This document shows, piece by piece, positions 38,104 to 47,433 of a stretch of DNA of 64,000 nt (its first letter is position 1; each line of letters begins with the position of its first letter). The notes beneath the pieces were generated by a model that saw only the letters and a program-made list of their open reading frames with translations, was not told where the DNA came from and did not search any database. Where the stretch lies: the NCBI GenBank assembly GCA_963708245.1, contig OY970201.1, forward strand, positions 3,844,001 to 3,908,000, given 5' to 3'. This stretch comes from CAVYXK01 sp963708245 (GTDB lineage Bacteria; Pseudomonadota; Alphaproteobacteria; Acetobacterales; Acetobacteraceae). The position numbers and the translations under genes are program-made.

Positions 38104-39020
38104 GTGCGAGCGATCACCTCGGACATCCGCCCGAGGTAATCGAGCAGCGCGTCACGAAAGCGCAAAAGGCTCTTGTAGTGGACGGTCTCCGGCGGCAGCA
38201 CACGCACTGCTTCTGCCAGACGTTGCGCAATCTCCGGGCGCGCTGCGATGCGGGCCAGCGGGTAGACATGCACGCGGATGGTGAACAGCACGGCACCCGA
38301 CTGCGGAAGGCGGGTCAGGGTCTGCCGCTCGACACGGACGAACAGCGCATCGCCGGCGTTGTCGGCGGTAATATGCACGTTGCGGTTGGTGCGCCATTTG
38401 CCGCCGGGCTGAAACAGCGTCGGGTCATCTGACAGCGACCAGTTGAGCCGTACGGCGACATGACCTGGCTTGACCACGCCCATGAACCGATCGACCGGGC
38501 GCGCGAGCCTCTCGCCATAGAATGGCACCGGGCCGTGTATCATGCCGAGCGGTCGGCCGATCTTTTCGCCCAGACGCCAGCGGCTTGGGAAGCAGACGAC
38601 GCCGGCGATGAGCAGCGGGCCGTCGTCGCTGACCTGAATGATGCAGAGATCTTCCTGCACTAACAGCGCCGCCGCTTCCAGCGGATCGTAGCCTGGTTCG
38701 GCCAGGTTCCAGCGATCGCCGGTCAGCCGGTTCTCCAGCGCCTCGCCGTTGGCGGCGAACCAGTGCGGCCATGTCCCGGCGAGATGCGTGGTCAGAACGT
38801 CCCACGTCTCTCGCCGCGCCGGCTCGGAGCCGGCGACGGCGGCGAATACCTCATCGCGCCGGCTGGAAAGCAACTCGCGCCGCTCTCCCATTTCCGCCGG
38901 ATAGCGCTCATCGAGCTCGATCCAGTCGGCGCGCGGACAGGCGGTCAGGCCCATCGCCATACGATACGGGCCAGGCTCGAACGAGAGATGCACGGCCTGC
39001 GGCGGAAGGGTGGCGATCAT
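38100..39020 (-). CDS. DUF3445 / heme-dependent oxidative N-demethylase-like protein
   Basis: A 306-residue protein of the DUF3445 family, some members of which are heme-dependent oxidative N-demethylase subunits. Family features are MGLTACPRADWIELDERYPAE reduced to a shorter core near residue 20, QEDLCIIQVSDDGPLLIAGV near 130, and a C-terminal YKSLLRFRDALLDYLGRM. ATG 39020 gives a conserved N-terminus; an upstream in-frame start at 39077 adds an unlikely 19 residues. The stop overlaps the rnr start (ATGA), so the two are coupled. No partner flavoprotein gene lies nearby. Confidence 0.72.
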   Translation of the reverse strand: MIATLPPQAVHLSFEPGPYRMAMGLTACPRADWIELDERYPAEMGERRELLSSRRDEVFAAVAGSEPARRETWDVLTTHLAGTWPHWFAANGEALENRLTGDRWNLAEPGYDPLEAAALLVQEDLCIIQVSDDGPLLIAGVVCFPSRWRLGEKIGRPLGMIHGPVPFYGERLARPVDRFMGVVKPGHVAVRLNWSLSDDPTLFQPGGKWRTNRNVHITADNAGDALFVRVERQTLTRLPQSGAVLFTIRVHVYPLARIAARPEIAQRLAEAVRVLPPETVHYKSLLRFRDALLDYLGRMSEVIART

Positions 39021-39111
39021 CGGTCGGGTCCGGAGTAATGCTGGCCGGACATAGCTGTTCGCGCAACTCCCGAGCAAACATCATCTCTCCCGCTCTGCGC
39101 AGAGGCGAGAC

Positions 39112-39750
39112 TTACCCCGACGACGCGCGATGATAGGCTCGTGCGGCGATGCGCAGACGGTCGCGGAAATGCTGCCGCATCTTCTCGGTCCATTTCGAGC
39201 TGGCGGCCTGCTTCCATTCCGTGCTCGCCTGCACCTCGGGCGCCGTCAGGTGATAGAGCGCGACATAGCGCAGCGAGCCGTTGCGCGCGCGGAAGCGCCG
39301 TGCGGCGAGCACGCCGGGCACCCCGATCAGGGCGGGTATGTGCTCGCTGTCATACCAGTCGTTGAACTCGGCCTCGTGCTCCGGGACAACGTTCATTGCG
39401 TTCAGCAGCAACCCGCCCGCCCCGCGAGGAGGGTCCTGATCCCCCGGCGTGATCTGCTCGCCTTCGAAGCGGATCAGCCGGTCGCAGATCGCTGTCATGC
39501 GCTTGGACCACACCGACAGGTTCTCGTAGGCGATGGCCCGATAGGCCGGGCTCGCCAGAACATCGAGGCTATCAAGGTCATAGGTGGCAACAGCGTGCTT
39601 CGGGTTCTCTGCGCTAATCCAGCGCGCACAGGCTCGGAATCCCGGCACGCGCTCGCGCTCCGGGATATGCTCCAGGTCGTACCAGTCATGGAATTCGTCA
39701 GCGTGCGCCTTCGAGAAGTCGAACGCTGCGATCAAGATTCCCTTGGCCAT
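39112..39750 (-). CDS. Tandem dimeric alpha/beta-barrel (EthD/DUF-like) protein
   Basis: A 212-residue cytoplasmic protein made of two similar halves, each with the motif HDWYDLEHIPERERVPGF (near residue 21) or NDWYDSEHIPALIGVPGV (near 129). This is the signature of ferredoxin-like dimeric alpha/beta-barrel proteins such as EthD. Each half is about 105 residues, so the gene arose by internal duplication. The next gene upstream is an amidohydrolase on the same strand, which suggests a small catabolic operon. The substrate is unknown. Confidence 0.65.
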   Translation of the reverse strand: MAKGILIAAFDFSKAHADEFHDWYDLEHIPERERVPGFRACARWISAENPKHAVATYDLDSLDVLASPAYRAIAYENLSVWSKRMTAICDRLIRFEGEQITPGDQDPPRGAGGLLLNAMNVVPEHEAEFNDWYDSEHIPALIGVPGVLAARRFRARNGSLRYVALYHLTAPEVQASTEWKQAASSKWTEKMRQHFRDRLRIAARAYHRASSG

Positions 39751-39797
39751 TACTTTGCCTGCTCCCTATTCGTCTGTCGATGCTCTGGAGCGCGATG

Positions 39798-40856
39798 TCA
39801 CGGCGCGCGCAGACGATAGACCCGCGCTGCAGTCCCGCTATAGAGCGCCTTCTTCTCGGCATCTGATGCCTTGGCAGTCAGGTGCTTGAAGGCGTTCCAC
39901 AGCTCGGTGTAGCCGCAGGACTGCTTGTCGGGAGGGAAATTGCTCTCGAGCATGCAGCGCCCAGCACCGAACGCCTCGATGCAGGTCTCGACGTACGGAC
40001 GCCAGGCCGCGGCCAGTTCCGTCGATGACGCCGGCGCCTCGCGTTCGTGGAAGACGAACCCGAGATTGATCATGCCAAGCCCGCCGATCTTGACGTTGAC
40101 ATTCGGGCATTTTGCCAGCTCGGCGATGTCGGCATCCCAACTCTTCAGAATCTCGGCCTGATGCCCCGCGTACGGACCAACATTCAGCATGCCGCCGACG
40201 TGATCGAGGATAATCGTCGTGTCCGGGAAGGCGCGGGCGAGGTCCGTCAGCTCCGGGATTTGCGGGAAATAGAGCCACGAATCGAAAGACAAACCCAGCT
40301 TCGCGAGCTGCCCGAACCCTTCGCGGAAATCCGCCGCCATCAACTGGTGCGGCTTGACGAAGCGCGAGACGTATTTGCCCACCTCGCTCGCGTCCCATGG
40401 AACCGAGTAGCGGATGCCGCGCATACGGCCGCCGCCGGCGGCGATCTCTGCTTCCAGCACGTCGCGCACCCGGGCGCCGATGGTCAGGTCGGCGTAGCCG
40501 ACGATGCCCTCGGCGATCCGGCGCGGGCCGAAGCCGCCGCTCGCGCTCATCGCCGCCAGGCCGTTGACGAACTCGATTTCGCCGACCGGCCGCATTTCCG
40601 CGGGACCCTCGGCACGATACATCGCACGACATTCGATGAAGACGGTCGAAACGATATTGTGACCACCGCCGATGTCGGCGAGCAGCTCCGGCAGCAAATA
40701 GGTGCCCCGCTCCGGCGTTAACCAGAAGTGATGATGCGGGTCGATGATCGGCAGATCCGGTTCCAGCGCCGTCTCGGGCGGCGACTTCGCCAGCCATGCG
40801 CGCAGATCGGTATCGTTGCGGTACGTGCTGCCGCGGTATTCGCCTTTCGCCCACAT
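39798..40856 (-). CDS. Amidohydrolase (amidohydrolase 2 family)
   Basis: A metal-dependent TIM-barrel hydrolase of 352 residues, related to 2-pyrone-4,6-dicarboxylate lactonase-type enzymes. The first metal motif is PIIDPHHHFWLTPER near residue 38. Later conserved parts are DTTIILDHVGGMLNVG near 215 and MLESNFPPDKQSCGY near 306 (the terminal Asp region). ATG 40856 is preceded by GGGAGGGAC, a strong site; the long in-frame upstream extension is discarded. It is divergent from the NTF2-like gene and followed by the EthD-like gene. The substrate is unassigned. Confidence 0.85.
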   Translation of the reverse strand: MWAKGEYRGSTYRNDTDLRAWLAKSPPETALEPDLPIIDPHHHFWLTPERGTYLLPELLADIGGGHNIVSTVFIECRAMYRAEGPAEMRPVGEIEFVNGLAAMSASGGFGPRRIAEGIVGYADLTIGARVRDVLEAEIAAGGGRMRGIRYSVPWDASEVGKYVSRFVKPHQLMAADFREGFGQLAKLGLSFDSWLYFPQIPELTDLARAFPDTTIILDHVGGMLNVGPYAGHQAEILKSWDADIAELAKCPNVNVKIGGLGMINLGFVFHEREAPASSTELAAAWRPYVETCIEAFGAGRCMLESNFPPDKQSCGYTELWNAFKHLTAKASDAEKKALYSGTAARVYRLRAP

Positions 40857-41007
40857 CGGATCGTCCCTCCCGGCGCGCCGCCCGTTCTGGGCGGAGATGA
40901 ATGCGCAGAGCCTAGGCCCCGACGGCGCGAGCCCGCAAGCGCAGCGTGGATGTGACATCAGTGCGCTGCTGAGATACGGTGCGGGCCAGCGGCTGAGGAG
41001 AAAATGC

Positions 41008-41382
41008 ATGCCTACCAACGCGCAGAAGATCATCGAACTCGACAGACAGCGGATGAACGCGATGGCCCGGAAGGACATCGCGGCGCTGAAGACGCTGCTG
41101 TCGGATGAGCTGGTTTACACGCATTCCTCGGCCCGGCTCGATACCAAGCAGAGCCTGATCGCGGCGATGGAGTCCGGCGCGACCGTCTATACCGCTGTCG
41201 AACCTTCGGACGTGAAGGCGGCGGATTTCGGTAATGTGGTGGTGTTGACGGGAACTGCGCGGATTCACGTCACATCGCAGGGCAAGCCTAACGCATTCAG
41301 CGTCCGCTTCACTGATGTCTATGCTGATAAAAGTGGACAGTGGCAAATGGTGGCGTGGCAATCGACCCGCATCCCGGAGTGA
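41008..41382 (+). CDS. Nuclear transport factor 2-like (SnoaL/DUF4440) protein
   Basis: A 124-residue cone-shaped alpha+beta-barrel protein. The N-terminal helix (NAQKIIELDRQRMNAMARKD) and the strand DLKTLLSDE-like segment LKTLLSDELVYTHSSARLDT fit DUF4440 enzymes, and the end WQMVAWQSTRIPE is typical. ATG 41008 follows GAGGAG. It lies between the divergent amidohydrolase and the SMP-30 gene on the same strand, 41 bases upstream of the latter. Whether it is an enzyme is unknown. Confidence 0.75.
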   Translation: MPTNAQKIIELDRQRMNAMARKDIAALKTLLSDELVYTHSSARLDTKQSLIAAMESGATVYTAVEPSDVKAADFGNVVVLTGTARIHVTSQGKPNAFSVRFTDVYADKSGQWQMVAWQSTRIPE

Positions 41383-41423
41383 GTCAGGTCGGTGCGACCA
41401 CGACAAACAGCGGGAGGGAGGAA

Positions 41424-42290
41424 ATGGTCGAATTGTCTGACGTTCTGGAATCGACCCGATTAGAACGCGTGGCTACCGGATTCGTCTTTACCGAAGGCCC
41501 ACTCTGGCATCCTGACGGCTTCTTCTACTTCGTCGATGTCCGCGCGAGCACTCTCTATCGCGTGGTGTTGGGACAAGCGCCCGGACTGATCCGCAAGACC
41601 AGCGGTGGCAACGGCACGACATTCGACCTGCAAGGACGTCTGATCAACTGCGAAGGCGACGGGCGACAACTCACCCGAACCGACCATGACGGGCAGGTGA
41701 GCACCCTCATCGATCGCTTCGACGGTCTTCGGCTCAATCGCCCGAATGACGTGATTTGCCGATCGGATGGCACGATCTTCTTCACCGACCCATCGATACG
41801 TGTGCCTGTCGCAAAGCGGGATGTAGGCGAAGGCGCCGTCTATAGGATCGCGCCAGACGGACGCAGCCATCTGGTGGCGTGGTGCGAGTATCCAAACGGC
41901 TTAGCGCTGTCGCCGGACGAGAAGACGCTGTATGTGGCGAACACACGCTGGACGCAATACATCCATGCAATCGAGCTCGACTCCGCGGGCGAGATGGTGC
42001 GGCGGCGGATCTTCGCCGACATGTCGGCGGACGGGACGAATGGCGTACCGGACGGCATGAAGGTCGATGAGACCGGGCGGGTATTCTGCACCGGGACCGG
42101 CGGCGTGTGGGTGTTTGCCGAGGACGGCACGCGGATCGGCATCATCGAGACCCCGGAGGTCTGCGCCAACATCGCCTTCGGCGGTCCCGATCTTCGGACA
42201 TTGCTGCTCACTGCAAGCACGTCGCTGTACACGCTGCGGGTCAAGACGCCGGGCCTGCCGCATCCCTGGTACAAGCTTCGTGCCGGTTGA
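41424..42290 (+). CDS. SMP-30/gluconolactonase-family protein
   Basis: A beta-propeller lactonase of 288 residues. The N-terminal metal-binding Glu lies in GFVFTEGPLWHPDG near residue 19. Further conserved parts are RPNDVICRSDGTIFFTDP near 105 and NGLALSPDEKTLYVANT near 157, with PDGMKVDETGRVFCTGTGG near 205. GGGAGGGAGG just upstream of ATG 41424 decides the start. Family members hydrolyse sugar lactones or related esters. It probably shares a transcript with the NTF2-like gene. Confidence 0.88.
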   Translation: MVELSDVLESTRLERVATGFVFTEGPLWHPDGFFYFVDVRASTLYRVVLGQAPGLIRKTSGGNGTTFDLQGRLINCEGDGRQLTRTDHDGQVSTLIDRFDGLRLNRPNDVICRSDGTIFFTDPSIRVPVAKRDVGEGAVYRIAPDGRSHLVAWCEYPNGLALSPDEKTLYVANTRWTQYIHAIELDSAGEMVRRRIFADMSADGTNGVPDGMKVDETGRVFCTGTGGVWVFAEDGTRIGIIETPEVCANIAFGGPDLRTLLLTASTSLYTLRVKTPGLPHPWYKLRAG

Positions 42291-42389
42291 CGCGGCAACA
42301 GCAGGTTAGCGGCCTGACGGAGCCGCGGCCTTGACCCACGGCCCGTCCGTTCGGCAAAGGAAAGACGGGCCCAACCCGGAGTGCACCCG

Positions 42390-43295
42390 ATGCCCGCCTA
42401 TCAATTCGTGACCGTGGACGTCTTCACCGATCGTCGGTTCGGCGGCAATCCGCTGGCCGTCTTCCCCGAGGCTGACGGTCTATCCGATGACCAGATGCAG
42501 GCGATCGCCGCCGAATTCAACCTGTCGGAGACAACGTTCGTGTTGCCGCCCGACAATCCGCAGCACCATGCTCGGGTGCGCATCTTCACGCCACGCACCG
42601 AGCTGCCGTTCGCCGGCCATCCCAATGTGGGCACGGGCTTCGTTCTGGCCCGGCGCGAGCAGAACCCGCCCGAGCATTTCACCTTCGAGGAGCAGGCCGG
42701 ACTAGTGCGCGTGCACATCCTGCGCGCTTCCCATGCAATCACTGGTGCGCGTGTTTCGGCGCCCCGCTCGCTCACAATCGAGGATGACGTTCCGATCGAT
42801 GTGGTTGCGGCCTGCGCGTCCCTGAGGCCGGAAGACATCGCCACCGAGGCGCATACGCCACTGGTCGCCTCGGTCGGGACGCCGTTCGTGCTGGCCGAAG
42901 TAACCAGCGTGGAGGCGCTGTCGCGCGCTACACCCGACCTCGCGGCGTTCCGCTCCGCGGCGTCGCGCGTCGAGGCGCTGGGCACTCGGTTGTCGCTGCA
43001 TCTTTACGTCTGGCAGTCCGACGGCGACAGGCGGCTGCGCGCCCGCATGTTCGCACCGCTCGGCGGCGTGCTGGAGGATCCAGCGACCGGAAGCGCCAAT
43101 GCGGCGCTGGCGGCGTTGCTGACTTCGCTGGCGCCGGGCGTGAACGTGGACCTGACCTACGATATCGAGCAGGGTATCGAAATGGGCCGGCCGAGCCGTA
43201 TCCTGGCGAGCGCCCGAAAGACCGGCGAAGGCCCCGTCAGCGCCACTGTCGCCGGCGATTGCGTGCCGGTGATGCGCGGATGGTTGGATTTGTAA
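42390..43295 (+). CDS. PhzF-family isomerase/epimerase-like protein
   Basis: A 301-residue protein of the PhzF (diaminopimelate-epimerase-fold) family. The N-terminus YQFVTVDVFTDRRFGGNPLA is canonical. The catalytic Glu is in EFNLSETTFVLPP near residue 44. The second half has GGVLEDPATGSANAALAAL near 230, the family's DPATGSA motif. ATG 42390 has GGAG nine bases upstream; a GTG at 42381 would add three residues. The substrate is unknown; it is not evidence for phenazine synthesis, since no other phz genes are near. Confidence 0.9.
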   Translation: MPAYQFVTVDVFTDRRFGGNPLAVFPEADGLSDDQMQAIAAEFNLSETTFVLPPDNPQHHARVRIFTPRTELPFAGHPNVGTGFVLARREQNPPEHFTFEEQAGLVRVHILRASHAITGARVSAPRSLTIEDDVPIDVVAACASLRPEDIATEAHTPLVASVGTPFVLAEVTSVEALSRATPDLAAFRSAASRVEALGTRLSLHLYVWQSDGDRRLRARMFAPLGGVLEDPATGSANAALAALLTSLAPGVNVDLTYDIEQGIEMGRPSRILASARKTGEGPVSATVAGDCVPVMRGWLDL

Positions 43296-43383
43296 TATAC
43301 GACAGCCCAAAAGACCGCCCTCTCGGGTGAACCCAGTTCCGTGCCGTCGTGACCGGCCTTATGCCGGCCGCCACAGCGCAGGA

Positions 43384-44601
43384 TCAGATCACTCCGCTCT
43401 CACGCAGCCCGGCGAGCGCCGCTGCGTCCAGGCCCAATAGCTCGGACAGCACCACCTCAGTGTGCTGGCCGAGCAGCGGCGGCGCGATGCGATAATCGGC
43501 CGGCGTGGCAGATAGGCGCACGGGGTTGGCGATCACCTTCACCCGCCCACCCGCCGCCCCCTGCATCTCGACCACCGTCTCGCGCGCCAGCACCTGCGGG
43601 TCAGCGAACACCTCCGAAAGCTTGTTGATCGGGCCGCAGCCGATCTTCAGCGCCTCCAGTTTCTCGACCCACCAGGCGGTCGGGTGACGCTGCATCACCG
43701 GCGTAAGAGTATCAGTAACGAGCTGACGGTTCCGCACACGCCCCGCGTTGGTGGCGAAGCGAGCATCCTCCAACAAGTGCGTCAGCGCGAAGCTCTCGCA
43801 GAAGCGGTGGAATGTCGGGTCGTTTCCGATAGAAAGAACAATATACCCGTCGGCAGTGGGGAAGACCTGGTACGGAGCGATATTCGGATGCTGATTACCA
43901 AGTCGTGGCGGATTCTCGCCGGTGGCCAGATAGTTCATGCCCTGATTAGCGAGCCACGCGACATGCGCATCGAGCATCCCGATATCGATCTGCTGACCTT
44001 CGCCGGTCGCGTCGCGATGACGCAAAGCCGCCAGGATGCCGATACAGCCATACAGTCCGGCGAACAGATCGGCCACAGGCACGCCGACTTTCTGCGGCAG
44101 CCCCTCGGGCTCGCCGGTCAGGCTCATGACGCCACCCATCGCCTGGATAAGGCTGTCGTAGCCCGGACGTGGAGCATAAGGTCCGGTCTGCCCGAAGCCG
44201 GTGATCGAGCAGTAGATCAGGCGTGGGAACGCCGCATGGAGCTGCTCGTAGCCCAGCCCATATTTCGCCAGCGCACCGACCTTGAAATTCTCCGCCAGGA
44301 TGTCGCACTGCGAGATCAGGCGGCGCGCGATCGCCTGTCCTTCGGGCCGCGCGATATCGAGCGCGACCGATAACTTGTTGCGGTTGACACCGGTGAAATA
44401 GGCGCTCTCCTGCGTCCCGGGCATGTACGGCGGTGCAAAGCCGCGGGTGTCGTCCCCGCTGCCGGGCTTCTCGATCTTGATCACCTCGGCGCCGAGATCG
44501 GCAAGCATCTGCGTGCAGGTGGGCCCCGCAAGCACGCGCGTCAGGTCGAACACCCGAAGGCCCGCGAGCGGGCCGGAAGGAGCCGGGTTGGAGAGGGGCA
44601 T
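43384..44601 (-). CDS. CaiB/BaiF family (class III) CoA-transferase
   Basis: A CoA-transferase of 405 residues. The N-terminus LAGLRVFDLTRVLAGPTCTQ is typical, with the adjoining LGAEVIKIEKPGSGDDTRG. The catalytic Asp lies in YAPRPGYDSLIQAMGGVMSL near residue 165. The C-terminal part has the linker-domain pattern of formyl-CoA transferase relatives. ATG 44601 has GGAG six bases upstream and gives the conserved start. The gene stands alone, so acyl donor and acceptor cannot be inferred. Confidence 0.9.
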   Translation of the reverse strand: MPLSNPAPSGPLAGLRVFDLTRVLAGPTCTQMLADLGAEVIKIEKPGSGDDTRGFAPPYMPGTQESAYFTGVNRNKLSVALDIARPEGQAIARRLISQCDILAENFKVGALAKYGLGYEQLHAAFPRLIYCSITGFGQTGPYAPRPGYDSLIQAMGGVMSLTGEPEGLPQKVGVPVADLFAGLYGCIGILAALRHRDATGEGQQIDIGMLDAHVAWLANQGMNYLATGENPPRLGNQHPNIAPYQVFPTADGYIVLSIGNDPTFHRFCESFALTHLLEDARFATNAGRVRNRQLVTDTLTPVMQRHPTAWWVEKLEALKIGCGPINKLSEVFADPQVLARETVVEMQGAAGGRVKVIANPVRLSATPADYRIAPPLLGQHTEVVLSELLGLDAAALAGLRESGVI

Positions 44602-44734
44602 GCGGCGCTCCGGGTTCACGGTGGGTTCACGGCAAGGTACGGGGCAGGATATGCGGGTGCTCGCGATGAGAGGGACCAGAGGCTGTTGCGAGCCAGCCCC
44701 CCTCCGCAAGGCGCTACCGCAACGGGAAGGGGTT

Positions 44735-46591
44735 CTACTCCCACCCCATGCTGCCGAAGGCGGCTATCAGCTCTTCGATGCGGCGCGGATCGGACTGCTC
44801 CATCACCCGCCGGGCAAATCGAGCGCAGGCGTCGATATGCACCGACCGCACGGCCTGCTTAACCCGCGGCACCGCGGCCGCGTTCATGCTGAAGCTGCGC
44901 AGCCCCAGGCCGAGCAGCAGCGGCGTCAGCCTGGGGTCGGCGGCCATCTCGCCACATACCGAGACCGGCTTACGCATCCGCAGCGCCGCCTCGGTGGAGA
45001 ATTGGACCAGCCGCAGCACCGCCGGATGCAACGGGTCATACAGCTCGGCGACCTCGCTCTCGCCGCGATCCACCGCCAGTGTGTAGGCGGTCAGATCGTT
45101 GGTGCCGATCGCAAAGAAATCCGCCTCCAGCGCCAGCGCATCGGCCGACAGCGCCGCCCCCGGCGTCTCGATCATGATCCCCAGCAGCGGCAGCTTCTCG
45201 GGGATGCGATCGCCGCGCCGGCGCAGCCGCCGCACCACGCGTTCGTAAATCTCCCGTGCTGCCTTCACCTCGGCTACGGTAGTTACCATCGGCAGCATCA
45301 CCCGCGCCGGCCCAGCCACCGCGGCGCGCAGGATGGCGGCGAGCTGTGTTTCCAATAGCTCGGTCCGGCGCAGCAGCAGGCGGATCCCACGCAAACCGAG
45401 CGCCGGGTTGGTGTCCGCCGTCTCCGCGACGATACCGGCGCTGACCAGGGCCTCGATCTCCTTCTCGCCACCCCAATCGAGCACGCGGATCGTCACCGGC
45501 GCGCCACTCATCGCCTCGATGATCGCGCGGTAAATCTCGGTCTGGGTGTCTTCGTCGGGCACCGTCTCGCGGTTCATGAAGATGAACTCGGTGCGCAGCA
45601 GGCCGATGCCGAAGGCGCCCGATTGCTGGATCAGCGGCAATTCGATCAGCAGCTCCAGATTGGCCTGCAGCTCCACCGCTTCGCCGTCCAACGTCTCGGC
45701 CGGCAGGCGCCGCAGCCTGGCGAAGCGTTGGCGCCGCCGAGCGAACGCCGTCACCGACCGCCGCGCCGCCGCCAAGGCGACCTCGGACGGGTTGAGCACC
45801 ACCCGCCCGGCGCTGCCATCCACGATCGCCATGTCCCCCGACCGGATCGCATGAGCGAGCCCGGGGGCGCCCAACACGGCCGGCACGCCGAGCGCCCGCA
45901 GCATCACCGCGGTATGGCCGTCCGCACCACCTTCTTCGGTCGCAACGCCGGCGAGCCGCGCCGGATCGAGCAATGCGGCGTCGGCCGGACGCAGCGCCTC
46001 GCACACCAGGATGGCCCCTTCGGGCAGGCCGGCGAAGCTCTGGAATGGCGCCCGCGTCAGGTTCCGAATCAGCCGGCGGGCGATCTCATGGATCTCGTCG
46101 GCACGCCGCCCCAGGCTCGCCCGGTCCTCGGCTGGCATGCCGGGTTCCGCCTGGGCCAGGATCGCACCGGCAATCGCCGCCGCCTCTTCCGCGACGGCGC
46201 TTTCCGCAGACAACAGCAGATCGCCAATGCGTTGGCGGGCGCCGCGGATCAACCGCGATGAGCCCAGCATACTAAGATAGGCGTCGATCAGCGGCCTGAA
46301 CTCGGGCTGGCTGTCCTCGGGCAGCGCTTCCAACCGCGTACGGATCTTGGCGAGCTGCTTCCGTGATTGGGCGATGGCGGCATCCAGCCGGGCACCTTCG
46401 GCGCCGATATCCGCCGCCTGGATCTTGTGGCGAACGATTTTGGCATCGGGCTCCGATGCGCCGAACACAGGGCCAATGGCGACGCCGGCTGAAACAGGGA
46501 TGCCGACGAACACGGCCTCGGTTCGGTCGGCGCGCCTCAACAGGCCGGACAGCCGTTTGTGTTGTGGCGGCGGCGGTTCAGTCCTGTTCAC
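44735..46591 (-). CDS. ptsI: PTS enzyme I (phosphoenolpyruvate--protein phosphotransferase)
   Basis: Autophosphorylates from PEP and passes the phosphate to HPr. The 618 residues show the N-terminal domain, the phosphohistidine region EEGGADGHTAVMLRALGVPA near residue 223, and the PEP-binding barrel with GIGLLRTEFIFMNRE near 332. ADTNPALGLRGIRLLL follows, and the active-site Cys is in CGEMAADP near 540. The GTG start at 46591 overlaps the ptsH stop by 14 bases. No sugar-specific EIIB or EIIC gene is nearby, so this is a regulatory PTS branch. Confidence 0.93.
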   Translation of the reverse strand: MNRTEPPPPQHKRLSGLLRRADRTEAVFVGIPVSAGVAIGPVFGASEPDAKIVRHKIQAADIGAEGARLDAAIAQSRKQLAKIRTRLEALPEDSQPEFRPLIDAYLSMLGSSRLIRGARQRIGDLLLSAESAVAEEAAAIAGAILAQAEPGMPAEDRASLGRRADEIHEIARRLIRNLTRAPFQSFAGLPEGAILVCEALRPADAALLDPARLAGVATEEGGADGHTAVMLRALGVPAVLGAPGLAHAIRSGDMAIVDGSAGRVVLNPSEVALAAARRSVTAFARRRQRFARLRRLPAETLDGEAVELQANLELLIELPLIQQSGAFGIGLLRTEFIFMNRETVPDEDTQTEIYRAIIEAMSGAPVTIRVLDWGGEKEIEALVSAGIVAETADTNPALGLRGIRLLLRRTELLETQLAAILRAAVAGPARVMLPMVTTVAEVKAAREIYERVVRRLRRRGDRIPEKLPLLGIMIETPGAALSADALALEADFFAIGTNDLTAYTLAVDRGESEVAELYDPLHPAVLRLVQFSTEAALRMRKPVSVCGEMAADPRLTPLLLGLGLRSFSMNAAAVPRVKQAVRSVHIDACARFARRVMEQSDPRRIEELIAAFGSMGWE

Positions 46592-46904
46592 TGAAGCCGG
46601 ACTCGACCAATCCCGCCAGCGCCTCCAGCGCCTCCTTGGCGTCCCATCCCTCAGCCCGCAACTCGATCTCCGCGCCCGGGCCGGCGCCCAGCATCATCAG
46701 ACCCATGATGCTGCGCGACGACACACTCTGGCCGTCGCGCACAACATCAACCGAGGCACCGAAACGTTCGGCCAGGGTGACGAACTTGGCGGCGGCCCGG
46801 GCGTGCAATCCGCGCTTGTTCATCACCCGTACAGTGCGAGTAAGGACGGGCGCGCCGGTCGGGATGTTCTCGCCCGCGGGATCTGCGTCGCCCGACGCAG
46901 TCAT
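46578..46904 (-). CDS. ptsH: Phosphocarrier protein HPr
   Basis: HPr, 108 residues including a 20-residue N-terminal extension. The phosphorylated His is in KRGLHARAAAKFV near residue 33. The regulatory Ser targeted by HprK is in VSSRSIMGLMML near 65. Both sites are intact, consistent with dual control by EI and HprK. It ends inside the ptsI start and follows the EIIA-Man gene by 43 bases. Confidence 0.94.
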   Translation of the reverse strand: MTASGDADPAGENIPTGAPVLTRTVRVMNKRGLHARAAAKFVTLAERFGASVDVVRDGQSVSSRSIMGLMMLGAGPGAEIELRAEGWDAKEALEALAGLVESGFSEQD

Positions 46905-46947
46905 GCCAACCCAAGCCTGATGCGGTTACCCCGGCCGCGACGCGGTC

Positions 46948-47382
46948 CTACTCGCACGTGCCGTTCGCGCCATTGAGCTTCGGACATCGATGCAGCACAT
47001 GCGATGCAGCCGCGATGTATTTGCGCCCGGCCGCCTCGGCACAATTGACCGCATCCGGCAACGGCTGATCAGAGCGTACCTTGGCGAGCTTTACTAACAT
47101 CGGCAGATTCACCCCGGCGATCACCTCCACGCCCTTCCGCTCCATCATGGAGATGGCGAGGTTGGAGGGGGTTCCGCCGAACATGTCGGTCAGCAGTACG
47201 ACACCGTCTCCGGTATCGCACTGCTCGATACATGCCTCGATCTCGGCGCGCCGGTTCTCGATGTCGTCTTCGGGACCGATGCAGATCGTGCCCACGTGCC
47301 GCTGCGTGCCCACAACGTGCTCCATGGCGGAACGCAGCTCCTCCGCCAGCCGGCCGTGGGTGATCAGGACCATGCCGATCAT
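46948..47382 (-). CDS. PTS mannose-family EIIA component
   Basis: A 144-residue EIIA of the mannose family. The phospho-acceptor His is in MVLITHGRLAEELRSAM near residue 9, and TDMFGGTPSNLAISMMER near 67 is the family signature. It would take phosphate from HPr. Without EIIB/EIIC partners it is likely a regulatory protein, as in alphaproteobacterial PTS-Ntr/Man systems. A C-terminal tail with three Cys (about residues 113-143) is an addition to the core fold. Confidence 0.9.
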   Translation of the reverse strand: MIGMVLITHGRLAEELRSAMEHVVGTQRHVGTICIGPEDDIENRRAEIEACIEQCDTGDGVVLLTDMFGGTPSNLAISMMERKGVEVIAGVNLPMLVKLAKVRSDQPLPDAVNCAEAAGRKYIAAASHVLHRCPKLNGANGTCE

Positions 47383-47433
47383 GGTGTCTTGTACACACCT
47401 CGAATGAAGGCACGGATAATCTCGGTCATCGTC

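Noticed and set aside
36961..38139. 392-codon + strand open frame opposite rnr
   Set aside because: The minus strand carries clear RNase R motifs throughout; this frame has none.
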